Below are positions 23,801 through 33,849 of a stretch of DNA of 64,000 bases, piece after piece (position 1 is the stretch's first letter; the number at the start of each line of letters is the position of its first letter). The stretch is taken from positions 7,403,501 to 7,467,500 of the forward strand of contig OX387610.1 in the NCBI GenBank assembly GCA_947568835.1, read 5' to 3'. The DNA is from Protonemura montana. Its lineage: Eukaryota; Arthropoda; Insecta; Plecoptera; Nemouridae. The notes under the pieces were generated by a model. The model was given only the letters and a program-made list of their open reading frames with translations, made no database searches and was not told where the DNA came from. Both the position numbers and the translations under genes were made by a program.

Positions 23801-24364
23801 TTCTTCAGTCTTATATGTTTCAGTCTTCTGTTCACTAGTCTTGTATGTTTTAGTCTTCTGTTCTTCAGTCTTATATGTTTCAGTCTTCTGTTCACTAGTC
23901 TTGTATGTTTTAGTCTTCTGTTCTTCAGTCTTATATGTTTCAGTCTTCTGTTCACTAGTCTTGTATGTTTTAGTCTTCTGTTCATCAGTCTTATATGTTT
24001 TAGTCTTCTGTTCTCCAGTCTTGTGCTCTATGAGTGGGTGAGACATATGGATGGAGACTTCTTTTTTTCTATACATTTGCCGATCATGAGATTTCAACCA
24101 ATGTTCACTAAAGCACAATATATCGAAATGGTCTCCATGAATTGCAGCTTCAATTTCTAGGCATTTGGTGTTTTTCAATGATTGAATGTTTTGGTGTAAT
24201 ATTTTAACAACGTTTTCTTTTATCACATTCTCATTTCTGCCCCCCTCTTTGCCTAGTTTTTCATTGTTACTTGATTGTATGTGACAAGTACTTTCTGGAT
24301 GAGACATCTTGGAGGACAAACCAGTTTTAATCGGGTTTATTGACTTTTCATTGTTTTTAGCCAC
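20822..24364 (-). CDS. LINE-B polyprotein: endonuclease plus reverse transcriptase
   Basis: About 1180 codons; the frame as read begins at a GTG, and the first ATG is residue 20 (MSHPEST). Domains: residues 53-91 hold an orphan endonuclease start (KILHQNIQSL ... DILCFSEHWL); residues 118-203 hold about nine copies of a 10-residue repeat (EQKTxTYKTx); residues 209-430 hold a full apurinic-type endonuclease (LMHLNVRSL, FSEHWL, YRPPG, GDFN, LSDHLG); residues 715-985 hold the reverse transcriptase (NYRPVALL, FYDFSRAFD, VPQGATISPLLF, YADDT at 894-898); then a C-terminal region with SYGVALWGNS and KDSCK. There is no RNase H and no integrase. The EN-RT architecture fits the jockey/CR1 group of LINEs; the clade is not decided. 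All catalytic motifs look intact. Confidence 0.92.
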   Translation of the reverse strand: MAKNNEKSINPIKTGLSSKMSHPESTCHIQSSNNEKLGKEGGRNENVIKENVVKILHQNIQSLKNTKCLEIEAAIHGDHFDILCFSEHWLKSHDRQMYRKKEVSIHMSHPLIEHKTGEQKTKTYKTDEQKTKTYKTSEQKTETYKTEEQKTKTYKTSEQKTETYKTEEQKTKTYKTSEQKTETYKTEEQKTETYKTEEQKTETELNKEVRLMHLNVRSLYNKIDQLEVFLRESRSKLDIMCFSEHWLKEAQIATSVIQNYDLGAYFVRNKTKGGGVCIYIKSGSLLKFKNRNDIDNLSISREIEVCAIELTSPIKVVIVVIYRPPGETTNDTFLENLDRIVSLACRKGKKALIVGDFNYNINDNKLRKTLEAAGLIHNVKILNSGNTRLASYNNMHAPTCIDIVLTNNEGIKFDGNIDVGLSDHLGQLVSMPFITTSNQNNENITNRYERSFGNKQKEAFTVAIMETNWDVIYELIDVNDIFSKFMTIFGKIFNDSFPLKSKKIKQTGKKKGNEWYTNELKLMSENLWRQQQASTTSLEGNFKYLKEKRIYRNAIKQAKRSLNESKIKKALNKSKAAWQIINENKYQNKKKDSNIEIEHNGQQIHSQEEIADLFNDYFTNVVTELLSTRSTLKAHDEDVQIHPSNKMARNIFLYPISSRELYEICDKALRKFSAGYDEVPACILKPVITFLAGPIIFMINRSFEEGKFPEMLKTAIIKPCFKNGDKKCISNYRPVALLSVFSKIFEAAMCNRLVSFVSKYKVLNNSQHGFVKGKSTVTAIASFVSKILYALENKEKNIGIFYDFSRAFDTVNHATLLYKLKQLGITGMANKWIESFIKDRKQIVKIKNDCGTSKSKEAITNVGVPQGATISPLLFILYTNDISECVQTGSFTLYADDTTHYIKGRTEDIAATSRNEVKNLEKWCEKNDLFINKQKTVYMQFSTKNVILESSPLILLEGSSIKEHNDVKFLGLFLDNQLNWENHISKICIKVSSGCYLMKRIMNVCNTATAKMIYFAYVHAYISYGVALWGNSTHSKRLFQLQKRALRILGGASKDPCGDVFYKDSCKTLFRDFNILTLPCLYIFTTIMFVIENNHLVINNNKVHDHNTRILNNIHVERRKLKLSDKCPIRAGSILFNKLPTSIKTQRNVNFKNMLKQYLLRKCFYNVTEYLNDTDVSNIM
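23755..24025 (-). repeat. 30-bp coding tandem repeat in LINE-B
   Basis: About nine 30-bp units, in two alternating variants (60-bp higher-order period), encode EQKTETYKTE / EQKTKTYKTS on the minus strand. Indels in whole units keep the frame. The hydrophobic plus-strand frames over this stretch are shadows. Confidence 0.9.
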
Positions 24365-24399
24365 CGGTCTAAAAAAGTAAGCTTATCGGTACCCTCCAC

Positions 24400-24575
24400 T
24401 GATTGTGTACATGTTTTTCGAACATCTATTTTTGTACCAACATGCATCCTTAACTTTCCTCCAAAACCTATCTGGCCATGTGTAGGTATGCTCAGACCCA
24501 GCTCAGTGTTGCTTAACTTAAGTGATCTGAACTGGTGTATCCGACATTCCGAACCTTTCTAATCTGTATTCCGAC
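24400..24575 (-). repeat. SINE-A head, split from 20708-20772 by LINE-B
   Basis: Minus-strand SINE-A: 'cagctcagtgttgcttaacttaagtgatctg' in plus orientation is the 5S-like head. The remaining body lies at 20708-20772 on the other side of LINE-B. Equivalent to the SINE at 12850-13060. Confidence 0.65.
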
Positions 24576-24867
24576 TTTCCAAACCTTTCTGATCTGTATT
24601 TATGTATCTAGGTCCACACAAATATGTTACATTATCCATTACCATTGCTATCCTGAAGTTGGCAGCTGTCCAAGATTTTTGTTGGATCATGAAGGATTTT
24701 CCACAGAGTTTTTTTAAGTACCGATAATTACTGTCCTTGCAGACTGTCAAACCGATATCACTTTTCAAACTGCGACAGGCCTATTGACAATGAAAATCCT
24801 TTGATATGGGCGTATGAGTGTTTCAACTTCGTAATATATTAAGAGAATTTAATGCTAAAAATAATTC

Positions 24868-24900
24868 AGTGCTAAAGACCTTGATTGCCCAAGACATTGG
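24868..24900 (+). promoter_or_regulatory. Putative leader exon and start region, transporter copy 4
   Basis: TCAGTGCTAAAGACCTTGATT.. ending in ATTGG|GTAAGTAT (donor at 24901). TCAGT matches the arthropod initiator consensus. Conserved with the segments before copies 2 and 3. The coding exon of copy 4 begins after a TTTCAGCAG acceptor (NAGNAG, exon start 26710 or 26713), so a leader exon is required; the intron would be about 1.8 kb. Confidence 0.48.
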
Positions 24901-24950
24901 GTAAGTATAATTCTAGTACACCCAAAAGTATCACCCTGATTGGATGGGAA

Positions 24951-24980
<30 letters not shown>
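24951..24980. repeat. Poly-G tract (about 30 G)
   Basis: Uninterrupted G run in the presumed leader intron of copy 4. A second run of about 21 G lies at 25526-25546. Length is uncertain, since homopolymers are error-prone in assemblies. Confidence 0.8.
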
Positions 24981-24981
<1 letters not shown>

Positions 24982-25187
24982 AATGGCTTTACGTGAAAGT
25001 TAAAAAGCAAACTTATTAGCTTAAAGTAATATATAATTAAAATCAACAAAGTATGAATCAATCAATCAACAAATATGAACTTTGCTTATGCATTAATTTG
25101 CTCTCTGCGGGCCAAAATAGATAAGATTTACAGAACACCTTTAAAACCTGTGAACTTACCTACTTTTTTCAGAAAAATGAGTACATA

Positions 25188-25275
25188 AATTTTTGAGGCG
25201 GTTATAGTGTTGATGATAATAAAATACCCCGTACCTTGCAAGCGTTTGCATTTTTAATAAGATTTCATCCTAATG
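25188..25275 (+). repeat. SINE-B 3' body fragment
   Basis: 'tttttgaggcggttatagtg', 'aataaaatacccc' and 'gcaagcgtttgca' followed by 'aataagatttcatc' match the 3' body of SINE-B (49690-49910). The tRNA-like head is missing. Confidence 0.65.
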
Positions 25276-26730
25276 AGTCAATTTTTGTTTCATTAAATTT
25301 TCACCGAAACATAAAAAAACAGTATTGTTAGGTTGAAATTTGCTAAAATTGTTTCCATGTAAAATATCTGTACAGTTAAAAAATGACAAAGTTTATGGTG
25401 AGTCGTAAGTTCAAATTTCCTAAATCTCTAGTTCCTATGGCCCATACAAAAACAATGTATTTTGTCAGTTGGCAACAAATAAATAAATAAATAAAATAAA
25501 TAAAAAAGTTTTGGTTAAGCGGCGCGGGGGGGGGGGGGGGGGGGGGAGCACTGTTCGCCAAGCTCTCCTTGTCCCTTATCTCGTTTTTAATAGGAAAAAT
25601 ACATTATTCAAGGACCAAAAAAAAAGCTAATTTAAAATGCATTTCCTTAAAAAATTTAGTGCTTTTTGATAAACTGATTCGAATGTGTCTTAAACCACTC
25701 TTCAGTCTGAAAGAGGATATTTAATAATCACTTCGACAAACGTTGGTTATTTATCCAACCTGTTTAGCTTGAATCTTGGGAAGAAACCCACACTCAAGTC
25801 ACCAAAACAGATATGATTTGAAATAAATTGACTCAAGGTTCTGGAATTGTTAGAGAATAACTGAAGTAATGTAGGCTGCTAATTTGGCAATTTCTTAATA
25901 GGATCATTGTTACATAGCAAGTGAACAGGCGGCACGTTATCGGCCAATCTTAGTTAATCATTCATTCAAACACAATTTCTTAAGATGTCTTTGCACTCAG
26001 TTCTGTTTGTATCTTGCAACATGACTCTTTTCTTTGTATAGTAATGTGTTGTTGATAGCATTCTGTGATTTTGTTAAAAACACTGATGTAAATAGGCATG
26101 TGGCATTTAAGAGGCTTAAACGGATTAAATTTGCAAACAAAATGTCTTACCTCAACCTTAACATTGTCTAAACTTGAATATTCTATTGAGTAATAAATAA
26201 GAAAGTAAAATGTCATAGGAACATTTTTATCTTTTTATATTTTATGATATTTGTTGAAGAGTCAATTCGTTACTGACTAGTAGCGATGCGGTGATTTTTA
26301 ATTGTTCAGTTCTGAGATGTAACATGACGGTAGCAGTTGTGTGAATGGTGGTGTCGATTCCTCTCCATTCCAATCAAAGTGTGTGTGCCATAGTTTTCTG
26401 GACACCTGCTTGGACGCAACTGTAACATCTAAAGGTACGAGACACCCCTATTAATTTCACAAACGACTTAATATTTATACTTCGTGCTATTAGTTATCCT
26501 CGGTCAAATTGGCTTTTTATTTCTTGCCTTGGTAATATCTGTACACGTACAGGAATTTTAAAATGTAACCAATCTTTTTAAAAAAAATACTACTTATACT
26601 TTGTTTTTGCAGCTAAGACGCGCTTTTTCTCATAGCTTCATGGCTATTTAAGTAAATTATTCCTAGTATACTACCAGACTTCAAGAAAACTTATTAAAAT
26701 TTGTTTCAGCAGATTATCTCCAACTCAACC

Positions 26731-29700
26731 ATGGACTCGACCAACTTGATCCAGAAACATTTCGCGGTTGTTGACTATGTCGTTTTCGGCTTTCTGCTTC
26801 TCTGCTCCGCACTCATCGGCGTCTATTTCGGCTTCTTTGCAAAACAGAAGCAGAACACGACGAAAGAATATTTGATGGGCGGGAAAACAATGGGCATCTT
26901 CCCTATTTCAATGTCTTTGATTTCAAGGTACTTTTTTCTGATCACATTTGAACAGATTATTAAATCATTTAATTCTGATTATTACATATTGTTGATCTCA
27001 ACTGGTGCTTAAGTAAATGTTGCAATAAGAAGATTTTAAATCATATAACTGTAACACTATGAACCATGGAAAATGAACACAAAGTAGTACCTACCTAATC
27101 AATCTTGGCCTGCCTTAGAGTTTGTTAGTTTAATTTAAAAATATCGTATTAGAAGTAAATTACATTTTTAGATTGTTTCACTTGTTTTAAGGCCATTGAA
27201 TAGGATTTTCTTATTTGGCTGGCAAGGTCAACAAGCCTTTGTTGTTTCCTTGCATATAAATAGATTTCTGTTTGCAGTCTTTCTTTCTTTATTAGCTTAC
27301 TACAAAAAGGCCTTCTGGCATCCTGCGTTCTTTGATTTCTATAAATTCTTTCAAGGACCGTGCAAAATGACATTGCTTTTTGAATTTTTCAAGTCAATGA
27401 TTAAAACGGAACATTTAAACATGGCTTTTATTTTGCATCATTCTGTTAAGATAGACTGATTTTTAATATGTTGAAATAATCACTTCGTGCCTTTTGTTCT
27501 AGCATGTATACAATACTCAAGGAGCTCAAGGTATTTACGTAATAAGTGTTATTACAGCTTAATATCTGGGACATCGCTTCTGGTTCTGCCATCGGAGATG
27601 TACGTCTATGGTACCCAGTTCTATATGATGGCAGTTGGTCAAATGATTGCCAACTTTATAATGATGAGCGTCTTCCTCCCCGTTTTCTACGCCCTGCAAA
27701 TCACCTCCAGTTACGAGGTAATTATCTTCAGTTAGCATATGGCCAAAACAGCCTTTTCTCTCTGTATTTTTTTGTTTTTTATATTAGGAACACTTGTAAT
27801 AAAATATTATAGGTAAATTATAATCATTGCAAATATTTGCAATCTAAAACAGATTTCACAGCATAAAACATATCCGACATCAAATTGGAGTTACTCAAGA
27901 TTAAATGGATGTGACGCGGTATTGCTTTACTGGAATCAGTGACTGAAGGAAATTCACAGCCTTGTGGTTTTTCTTCTTGAAGGTCTGTCTTTCTTATCAA
28001 ATGCACTAAATTCCTCTGAAATACCCCTTGTAAAATAAGCTCAATTGGTCAGATCATCACCCGCGGCAGGGTTTGAGTTCCCGCTTAGACACCAATTTTT
28101 GAGAGGTTATTTGTAAATAAAAGACTCTGCCCCTTGCAAGTATTTTCAACTATGGTCAGATTTCACAGTATGTATGATCTATATTTTTTTTACTTTTTTC
28201 TGGAGGAGATTAAATGTCAAATAAGAAAAACCGGAGATTCGAAAAGAGAAGCTCTTGGATGCAAATATCCAAAATCCAATGCTTGCCACCTATGTTAAAA
28301 TTTCTCCCATTATTTACCATAAAGGTCACTTTCCTCAGCTTCTTACAACACCACTTTTGACATAACATCAGTGTACTTCTTTCGTCGCTTGTAATTTCCT
28401 ATACAAGACCATTCTTCTTCTACTACTTTTTTATTGAAGAAAATTGAGTTGGTTTTAAATTTCTTAAGCTCTCATGATGTAAATTAAATCTGCATATGAT
28501 TTTGACAGAAGATTTACTTTTCAGTACCTGAAGCTTCGATTCAACCAGCCTGTAAGAGTCCTTGGTTCGTTACTCTTCATCTTGAAAATGGTAAGTCGAG
28601 AAAACATCAGTGCAAGTCCCCTTTGTTTCGAGTCTTAATCAAGCATTTTTTCTTTCGCAGTTCCTCTACATCCCGATTGTTATCTACACCCCAGCACTGG
28701 CCTTTAACCAAGGTATGCTTTTACATCTACTGCTTTTGACTAGAAAACTTGCAATTAAATTTTAATATTTTCTCTGCTTAGGTTGTGAATGTTGATGGTA
28801 ACTAGTTATCCATGAGGTCCAAATAGAATACATAATATGAATGCCTCATAATTTGTGAATATTTTAATATTTCAGTCACTGGAATCAACATTCATCTCAT
28901 CACACCACTTGTCTGTCTTGTCTGCATATTTTACACAACAGTGGTAATTACAAATGATTTTTACCTGTATGTTCTACATATTTATTTTTTTACAATTTAT
29001 TTCTTCAGTTTTTTTTCTTAAAAAAGTCTATTTCACTTTTGGAAGAACAAATATGGGGATTTGAGGAAATTCCATTAGATTTCAGTAAATCTTCTATAAT
29101 ATTTAAGAAGACAAAACGGAGCTTTTTTTTCAAAATCCCAAGGTGAGATGATTCTGTTTTTTCTACAGGGAGGCCTGAAAGCTGTCGTTTGGACTGATAC
29201 CCTTCAAACAGTACTAATGTACGGGGGCGTTGCTACCGTAATGATTCTCGGAACAATCAAAGTCGGGGGATTTTTCGAGGTCCTCGAGATAAACCGGAAA
29301 ACAGATCGGCTCGAGTTTTTCAAGTGAGTTAAGTAGGACTTTTCGAGTTATTTTATAAATTACATAAGCGTGAAATGATTTCTGGCACTGGCCTATTGGA
29401 GTTGGTGAATGTTTGGTTGTTGATGAGGAAGATGATGAACATAACCTGGCCTTGAAGGGAGGAGGGGAAACACACTGTCAGCAACAGCCTTCTTTTAAGG
29501 GGACCCCTAGCTTAATATCCTTCCAAAGAAAGGTTCAACTTAAACAACAAGATATCTTTACAAATCTATGCCGTCACGAGGTTGATAGCAAGGCGAGTGA
29601 AGTTGATTTTCTTCCTTTAATTCAATCTCTCCAATCTCTCCCCCAAAAAGAACTAGTCCCTCATCCAATACCTGACTCAGTTCATTGTTGCTTGATTTTC

Positions 29701-32700
29701 ATGAACTCATGAGAACTATTACTTCCAACATTTTAAACCGTTAGGTTGAAGGAAATTATGAAATGCAATGACAATAAAAAAATAAGTGTATACTTGGCAC
29801 TAAAAATCTGCTTGACACAAAAACCTATTGACATTGCTTCTTTAAAAATATTTGGTAGCCTTAAAAGGAAATAAAAGTGAACAACAATTAGAAAGACTGC
29901 CCAAAGATTCTAGCACATTGCCAACTCACCAATTACCTTTAACTGATTCTTGTCTTTGCGCAGCATGGACTTTGATCCAACATTACGTTCAACGTTTTGG
30001 ACCGTCACAATTGGGGAGCTGACCGGTTACCTCGCCGCCTGTGCTGTGAACCAAGCGATGGTCCAAAGATGTCTGGCAATGACCAACTTACGTCAGTCCA
30101 ACTGGTGAGTGTGCTTGGTTGTCACTGCCAGCTTGCCCTCTTAAATCTTACACATTATTTTTTTTTTCCAGGCTGTAATAATAATAATAATTTGTTTATT
30201 TAGTGCATGTGCTAGTAATTTTACACAATTACATTACATAATATATTTTAAAAGTCTTTATTGTGTGCTCTTCTGACCCACTTACTTGCTTGCTATAAAA
30301 TTTGTTGAAAAGGACGGCTGAAAGGGCCATGGGGGTACCTGCCTTTACCACATGCTGCCGGCTAGTTTTCCTCACAGGAAAATTAACATTGATGCTGGCC
30401 CTCTGACTTTACCCATAAGCCTTATTGTTAAACCTATGTATGTGAATTTTAAGTTACTGACTTCTGTGTTTCAGGACAGTGATAATCCTTACCGTGGGCA
30501 TGTTTTGTATTGTAACGATGAGCTGTTACACTGGTCTCGTAATCTACGCTCTCTTTCAAGGATGTGATCCTGTTTCAACCAAGGTAAATTGTCTAAAGCA
30601 ATTTCAGCATGAATGTTGCCGGTCATGGGTATTTTAAAATACAGTTTTGAGAAATGTCGAGGATGCATTCTACAGTAATCCATAGACAGAGTTTGAGATG
30701 CCTTATTTCTTTCCAGATGATTGGCAAGGCTGACCAATTATTACCGTTCTTTGTGATGCAAATTTCTGAATCAGTTCCTGGACTTCCTGGATTATTTGTT
30801 GCTGGAATTTTTAGTGCAGCTTTAAGGTAAGGCAAAATGATTAATGTTCTTGTTGTTTCATAACTGTAATGAAAAATGACATTTCTGCAGCTCCATGTCA
30901 ACTGGTTTGAACTCGATGACCGGTGTTATTCTCCAAGACCTGATTAAGCCGGTGCTGAAAAGACCGATCACCGAACTGACAGCCAGTAATATCATGAAGG
31001 TTTGACCATTGCTTAAATTTGATATTATTGCACCATATGAAAATTGTGTTATAAACTTTGTGCCAGAAGATACAATCAAAGGTTGTATGCTAGTACCTAT
31101 AATAGAATCAGGATAAAAGATGTTCAAAATGTTAGTGCTTATGGAAGGAAAAAAGTTTGCAGCTTCTCTGTTAGACTTGGCAGTTTAACCCCAATCTCCA
31201 CCTGTTAAAATTCTCTCAAATATTATGTGTCCAGGTATATTAATTGGTTACAGTAACACCTGTGACAGGTGGAGATCAGGGTTTGAGTCCTCGTTTGGTC
31301 ATCAATTTTTAAGAGGATAGTAGTGTTCCTAATAATAAAATACCCCGCACATTGCGAGTGTTTGCAATTTAAATCAGATTTCACATGATAACAATTATTG
31401 AACATTAATACCAGACATGTTTATTCTTCATTTTTATTGAGTATATTTGGATTAGGAAGTTTATTTGTGACTTGGCAGTTAGCATTAAGCAGTGTACTTT
31501 TTCAGGTGGTTGCTGCCATAATTGGCTTGATGTGCGTTGGCTTGGTGTTTCTCGTAGAAAAGGCTGGCTCTTTGCTGCAACTTGGATTCTGTCTCTCTTC
31601 GATCACTTCAGGCGCACTGCTTGGAGTGTTCACTCTCGGCATGTTCTTCCCATGGGCCAACTCCATCGTAAGTAGAGGCTATGTCACCCACAAATCTATC
31701 AAATCAATAAAAAGTTAAAAAATTTAAATGGAAACAGCTATTGGCCTGACAGTTATAAGTTTTAAAATAGAGATGAGATTTGCAAATGAGGGCATTTTTT
31801 CCATGAAATTAGATTTGAATGCCACGTGCTTACCATTGGCCGAGTTCCAGTTCCAGTTTTGTTTTCCAGCATTTCCAATTTAAATAATATTGACGATGAA
31901 ATCTAAGTCTATCTTAACTATCTCACGCTACTTTCAACAGGGAGCCATGTGTGGGAGCCTTGCCAGCATGATAGTTGTTGCCTGGATGTCAATCGGCTCG
32001 CAGTTGGCGTTTGCCCAGGGAAAAGTCTTCCACGAACAGAAGGCTGTGTTCACCGATCAATGCCCTGAGGGATTCTTCAACCAAACTTCCTTTGCGGCAC
32101 ACCCCGAAGACTTGCAGTAAGTTGACGTTATTGGCAGAATCGTGATTTATTTTTCTTAATAATAATAGAAAATGTAAACTTTCTTGAAAATAACATAGAA
32201 CATGTATTTTCGTCATGTAAACAGTATAAAATGCACCACAATACAAAACAGTATACAGTACAGTATAGTTACAGTATAAAACAGTATGAATTTAGAATGT
32301 TAACTATAATTCTGTCCTTTTTCTGCCTGATGCAGCTATTGAAGCTGTTTCATATTGAAGCTATTAATGAATACAAATCTGGCACAAATAATTGCCCAAC
32401 GAAATTTTTACATCCTAAACTAAATTTTAATTCTCATCTTTTCACGTTGCAGAGAGAATGTTCTCTACATCTATCGCATCAGCTACATGTACTATGTGGT
32501 CATTGGAATGACAGTTGTGATCGTGGTAGGGATGGCCGTCAGCTTCGCAACCGGCTTCCGTAACCCCAGCGACGTCCACCGTGACCTTCTGACGCCTGTC
32601 ATTCATAGGTTCCTTCCGAAACGACCTATTTTGCCCGAGGAAGAGAAAATGAACAAGATTGCGGGTGATTTTGTCACTCCCCCGTTGGTGCATAAGACTT

Positions 32701-32705
32701 CGTAA
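26731..32705 (+). CDS. SLC5 sodium-coupled transporter, copy 4 (complete)
   Basis: Thirteen coding exons: 26731-26927, 27558-27717, 28525-28590, 28661-28712, 28876-28943, 29169-29323, 29964-30104, 30475-30583, 30717-30826, 30891-30999, 31506-31667, 31941-32116, 32453-32705; 1758 nt, 585 aa, all phases consistent. Start [13 protein letters not shown]. Landmarks along the chain: first helix [91 protein letters not shown] (Na2-site serine region), [12 protein letters not shown], and a Pro- and charge-rich cytosolic tail ending VHKTS. About 13 membrane segments are expected for the SLC5 fold. The conserved WTDTxQT and GLNSM motifs are closest to SMCT/SMVT-type symporters. It keeps the GSQLAFAQ segment lost in copies 1 and 2, so it is probably nearest the ancestral form. 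Confidence 0.93.
28031..28168 (+). repeat. SINE-B copy in intron 2 of copy 4
   Basis: The tRNA-like head TAAGCTCAATTGGTCAGA.. with B-box GGGTTTGAGTTCC, then the 'caatttttgagaggttat' body and the 'cttgcaag..tttcaa..cagatttcac' end. Confidence 0.7.
29390..29745 (-). repeat. SINE-A copy in intron 6 of copy 4, minus strand
   Basis: Diverged but nearly complete. The body landmarks CCTTGAAGGGAGGAGGGG and GAGGTTGATAGCAAGGCGAG (plus orientation) are followed by the 5S-like head near 29670-29745 ('cctgactcagttcattgttgcttg'). Confidence 0.7.
30296..30425 (+). repeat. Repeat family C, copy in intron 7 of copy 4
   Basis: Shares 'ttgttgaaaaggacggc', 'ttaccac..tgccggct' and 'aacattgatgctggccctctgac' with 48008-48122 and 50490-50612. 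Preceded by an AAT microsatellite and TTTATT, suggesting it may be the 3' end of a minus-strand LINE rather than an independent SINE. Confidence 0.6.
31239..31395 (+). repeat. SINE-B copy in intron 10 of copy 4
   Basis: Head with GTAACACCTGTGACAGGTGG and B-box GGGTTTGAGTCC, body 'catcaatttttaagaggat', end 'aataaaataccccgcac'. Same family as 28031-28168 and 49690-49910. Confidence 0.7.
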
Positions 32706-32716
32706 CTGCGTCAATC

Positions 32717-32722
32717 AATAAA
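32717..32722 (+). other. Poly(A) signal AATAAA, transporter copy 4
   Basis: Hexamer only 12 nt after the stop codon, implying a very short 3' UTR if used. Confidence 0.45.
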
Positions 32723-33315
32723 ATAAGCATAAAGCATTTTAGAAAATATCTGAAAGAAACAAGGATTTGAAAGCGTGGTCTCGTATTTGGATAACTGCAT
32801 TTCACAAGCTCAGTTTATTTAAATTTTATCTTGGATGACTAGTTAGCTAATTATCAGCAATTATTTGTTGAACTGAACATTTTCTGTGATTAATTTTTTT
32901 GTTACCAACTTTGATGAGTAAAAGGTTTAGTAAAACCCTTAAAGGTATATGATATATACGAAATAAATGGTACATCAAGCAAGTAGAAAATATAAATCTT
33001 TGGAAAATTGTAGATTCAAGAAAATTTCAAATTTTTGTTAAAAAATTTATTTTGAAGATATTATAACTGGATTATAGCCAGCTGTTAAAAATTTGTTTAA
33101 AGTTGCTAAGCTTATAGATAGCCTACAGAACATGGCTGTATTTCTTACTATTTGTAAATATGTGTTGCTTACGAGAATAAGATTGATTAACAATTTGCTG
33201 CTAGTTTTGGAAATAACTTTAAATAAAGAAGTAATATTTACAATTTTACAAATGTCTGTTTTACTGGTGAGTAATAATTGTATCAAAATATAAAACAAAT
33301 GTGATCTTTACAGAA

Positions 33316-33692
33316 GACCCGCGAGGGTTGTCAACAGGGGTAGAATTTCAAGGGGAGTTGAATGCACACCCCAGTTTGTGTCGCAGATTAATATTAAGGG
33401 AGTTATTCTAGTTTAATTTTTAAAATCAATTTAGTGGCTAAAGTATGATGTTAACGCGAATTCCAAATAGCCTATCGCATTCGGGGGTACAAACTACCCC
33501 TGAGACCACAGTATGAGCGAATCTTAAAAAATCATGAAAACACGTTAGGGGTTATTATATTATTAAATACGTAAGGGTCCATTGATTTTTTTCAATATTT
33601 TTTGAGTGGGAATTCAAGTGACTGATTATGACCCGTGAGGGGTGTCAACAGGGGTAGAATTTCAAGGAGAGTTGAATGCAACCCCCTGTTTG
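33316..33692. repeat. Pair of 62-bp direct repeats
   Basis: 33316-33377 and 33630-33692 share 'gtcaacaggggtagaatttc' and 'gagttgaatgca' with about 90% identity and are separated by about 250 bp of unrelated AT-rich DNA. No TG..CA ends or ORF are visible, so this is not called an LTR. They lie just left of the tRNA-like array. Confidence 0.7.
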
Positions 33693-33849
33693 AACCTGCG
33701 AAGGAAACTTACCACGTTTTTTTTTATTTCCTTTTGAGAATTCCCCGAGTTCCTTGACTCCCAACGCCTGGACGGTAGACATGATGTCAGCGCACACGTG
33801 TACGATGGGTGGCCTACCCATCAGGATTTACTGCTACATGTGATTTATG

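Larger units (their letters stand above)
20773..24380 (-). mobile_element. Near full-length non-LTR retrotransposon (LINE-B)
   Basis: Minus-strand element with one long intact ORF (20822-24364) and an (ATT)n tail (plus-strand TAA repeats at about 20775-20803). It inserted into a SINE-A copy: the left flank 20708-20772 and right flank from about 24400 are collinear with the uninterrupted homologue at 12832-13060. The intact frame suggests recent activity. No clear ATG precedes residue 19 of the frame, so the extreme 5' end may be truncated. Confidence 0.88.

Noticed and set aside
23700-24160. Plus-strand ORFs rich in Phe/Ser/Leu or Val/Cys/Ser
   Set aside because: They are antisense shadows of the 30-bp coding repeat in LINE-B.
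33316-33692. LTR retrotransposon or solo LTR pair
   Set aside because: Repeats are only about 62 bp, without TG..CA ends, primer-binding site or gag/pol between them.
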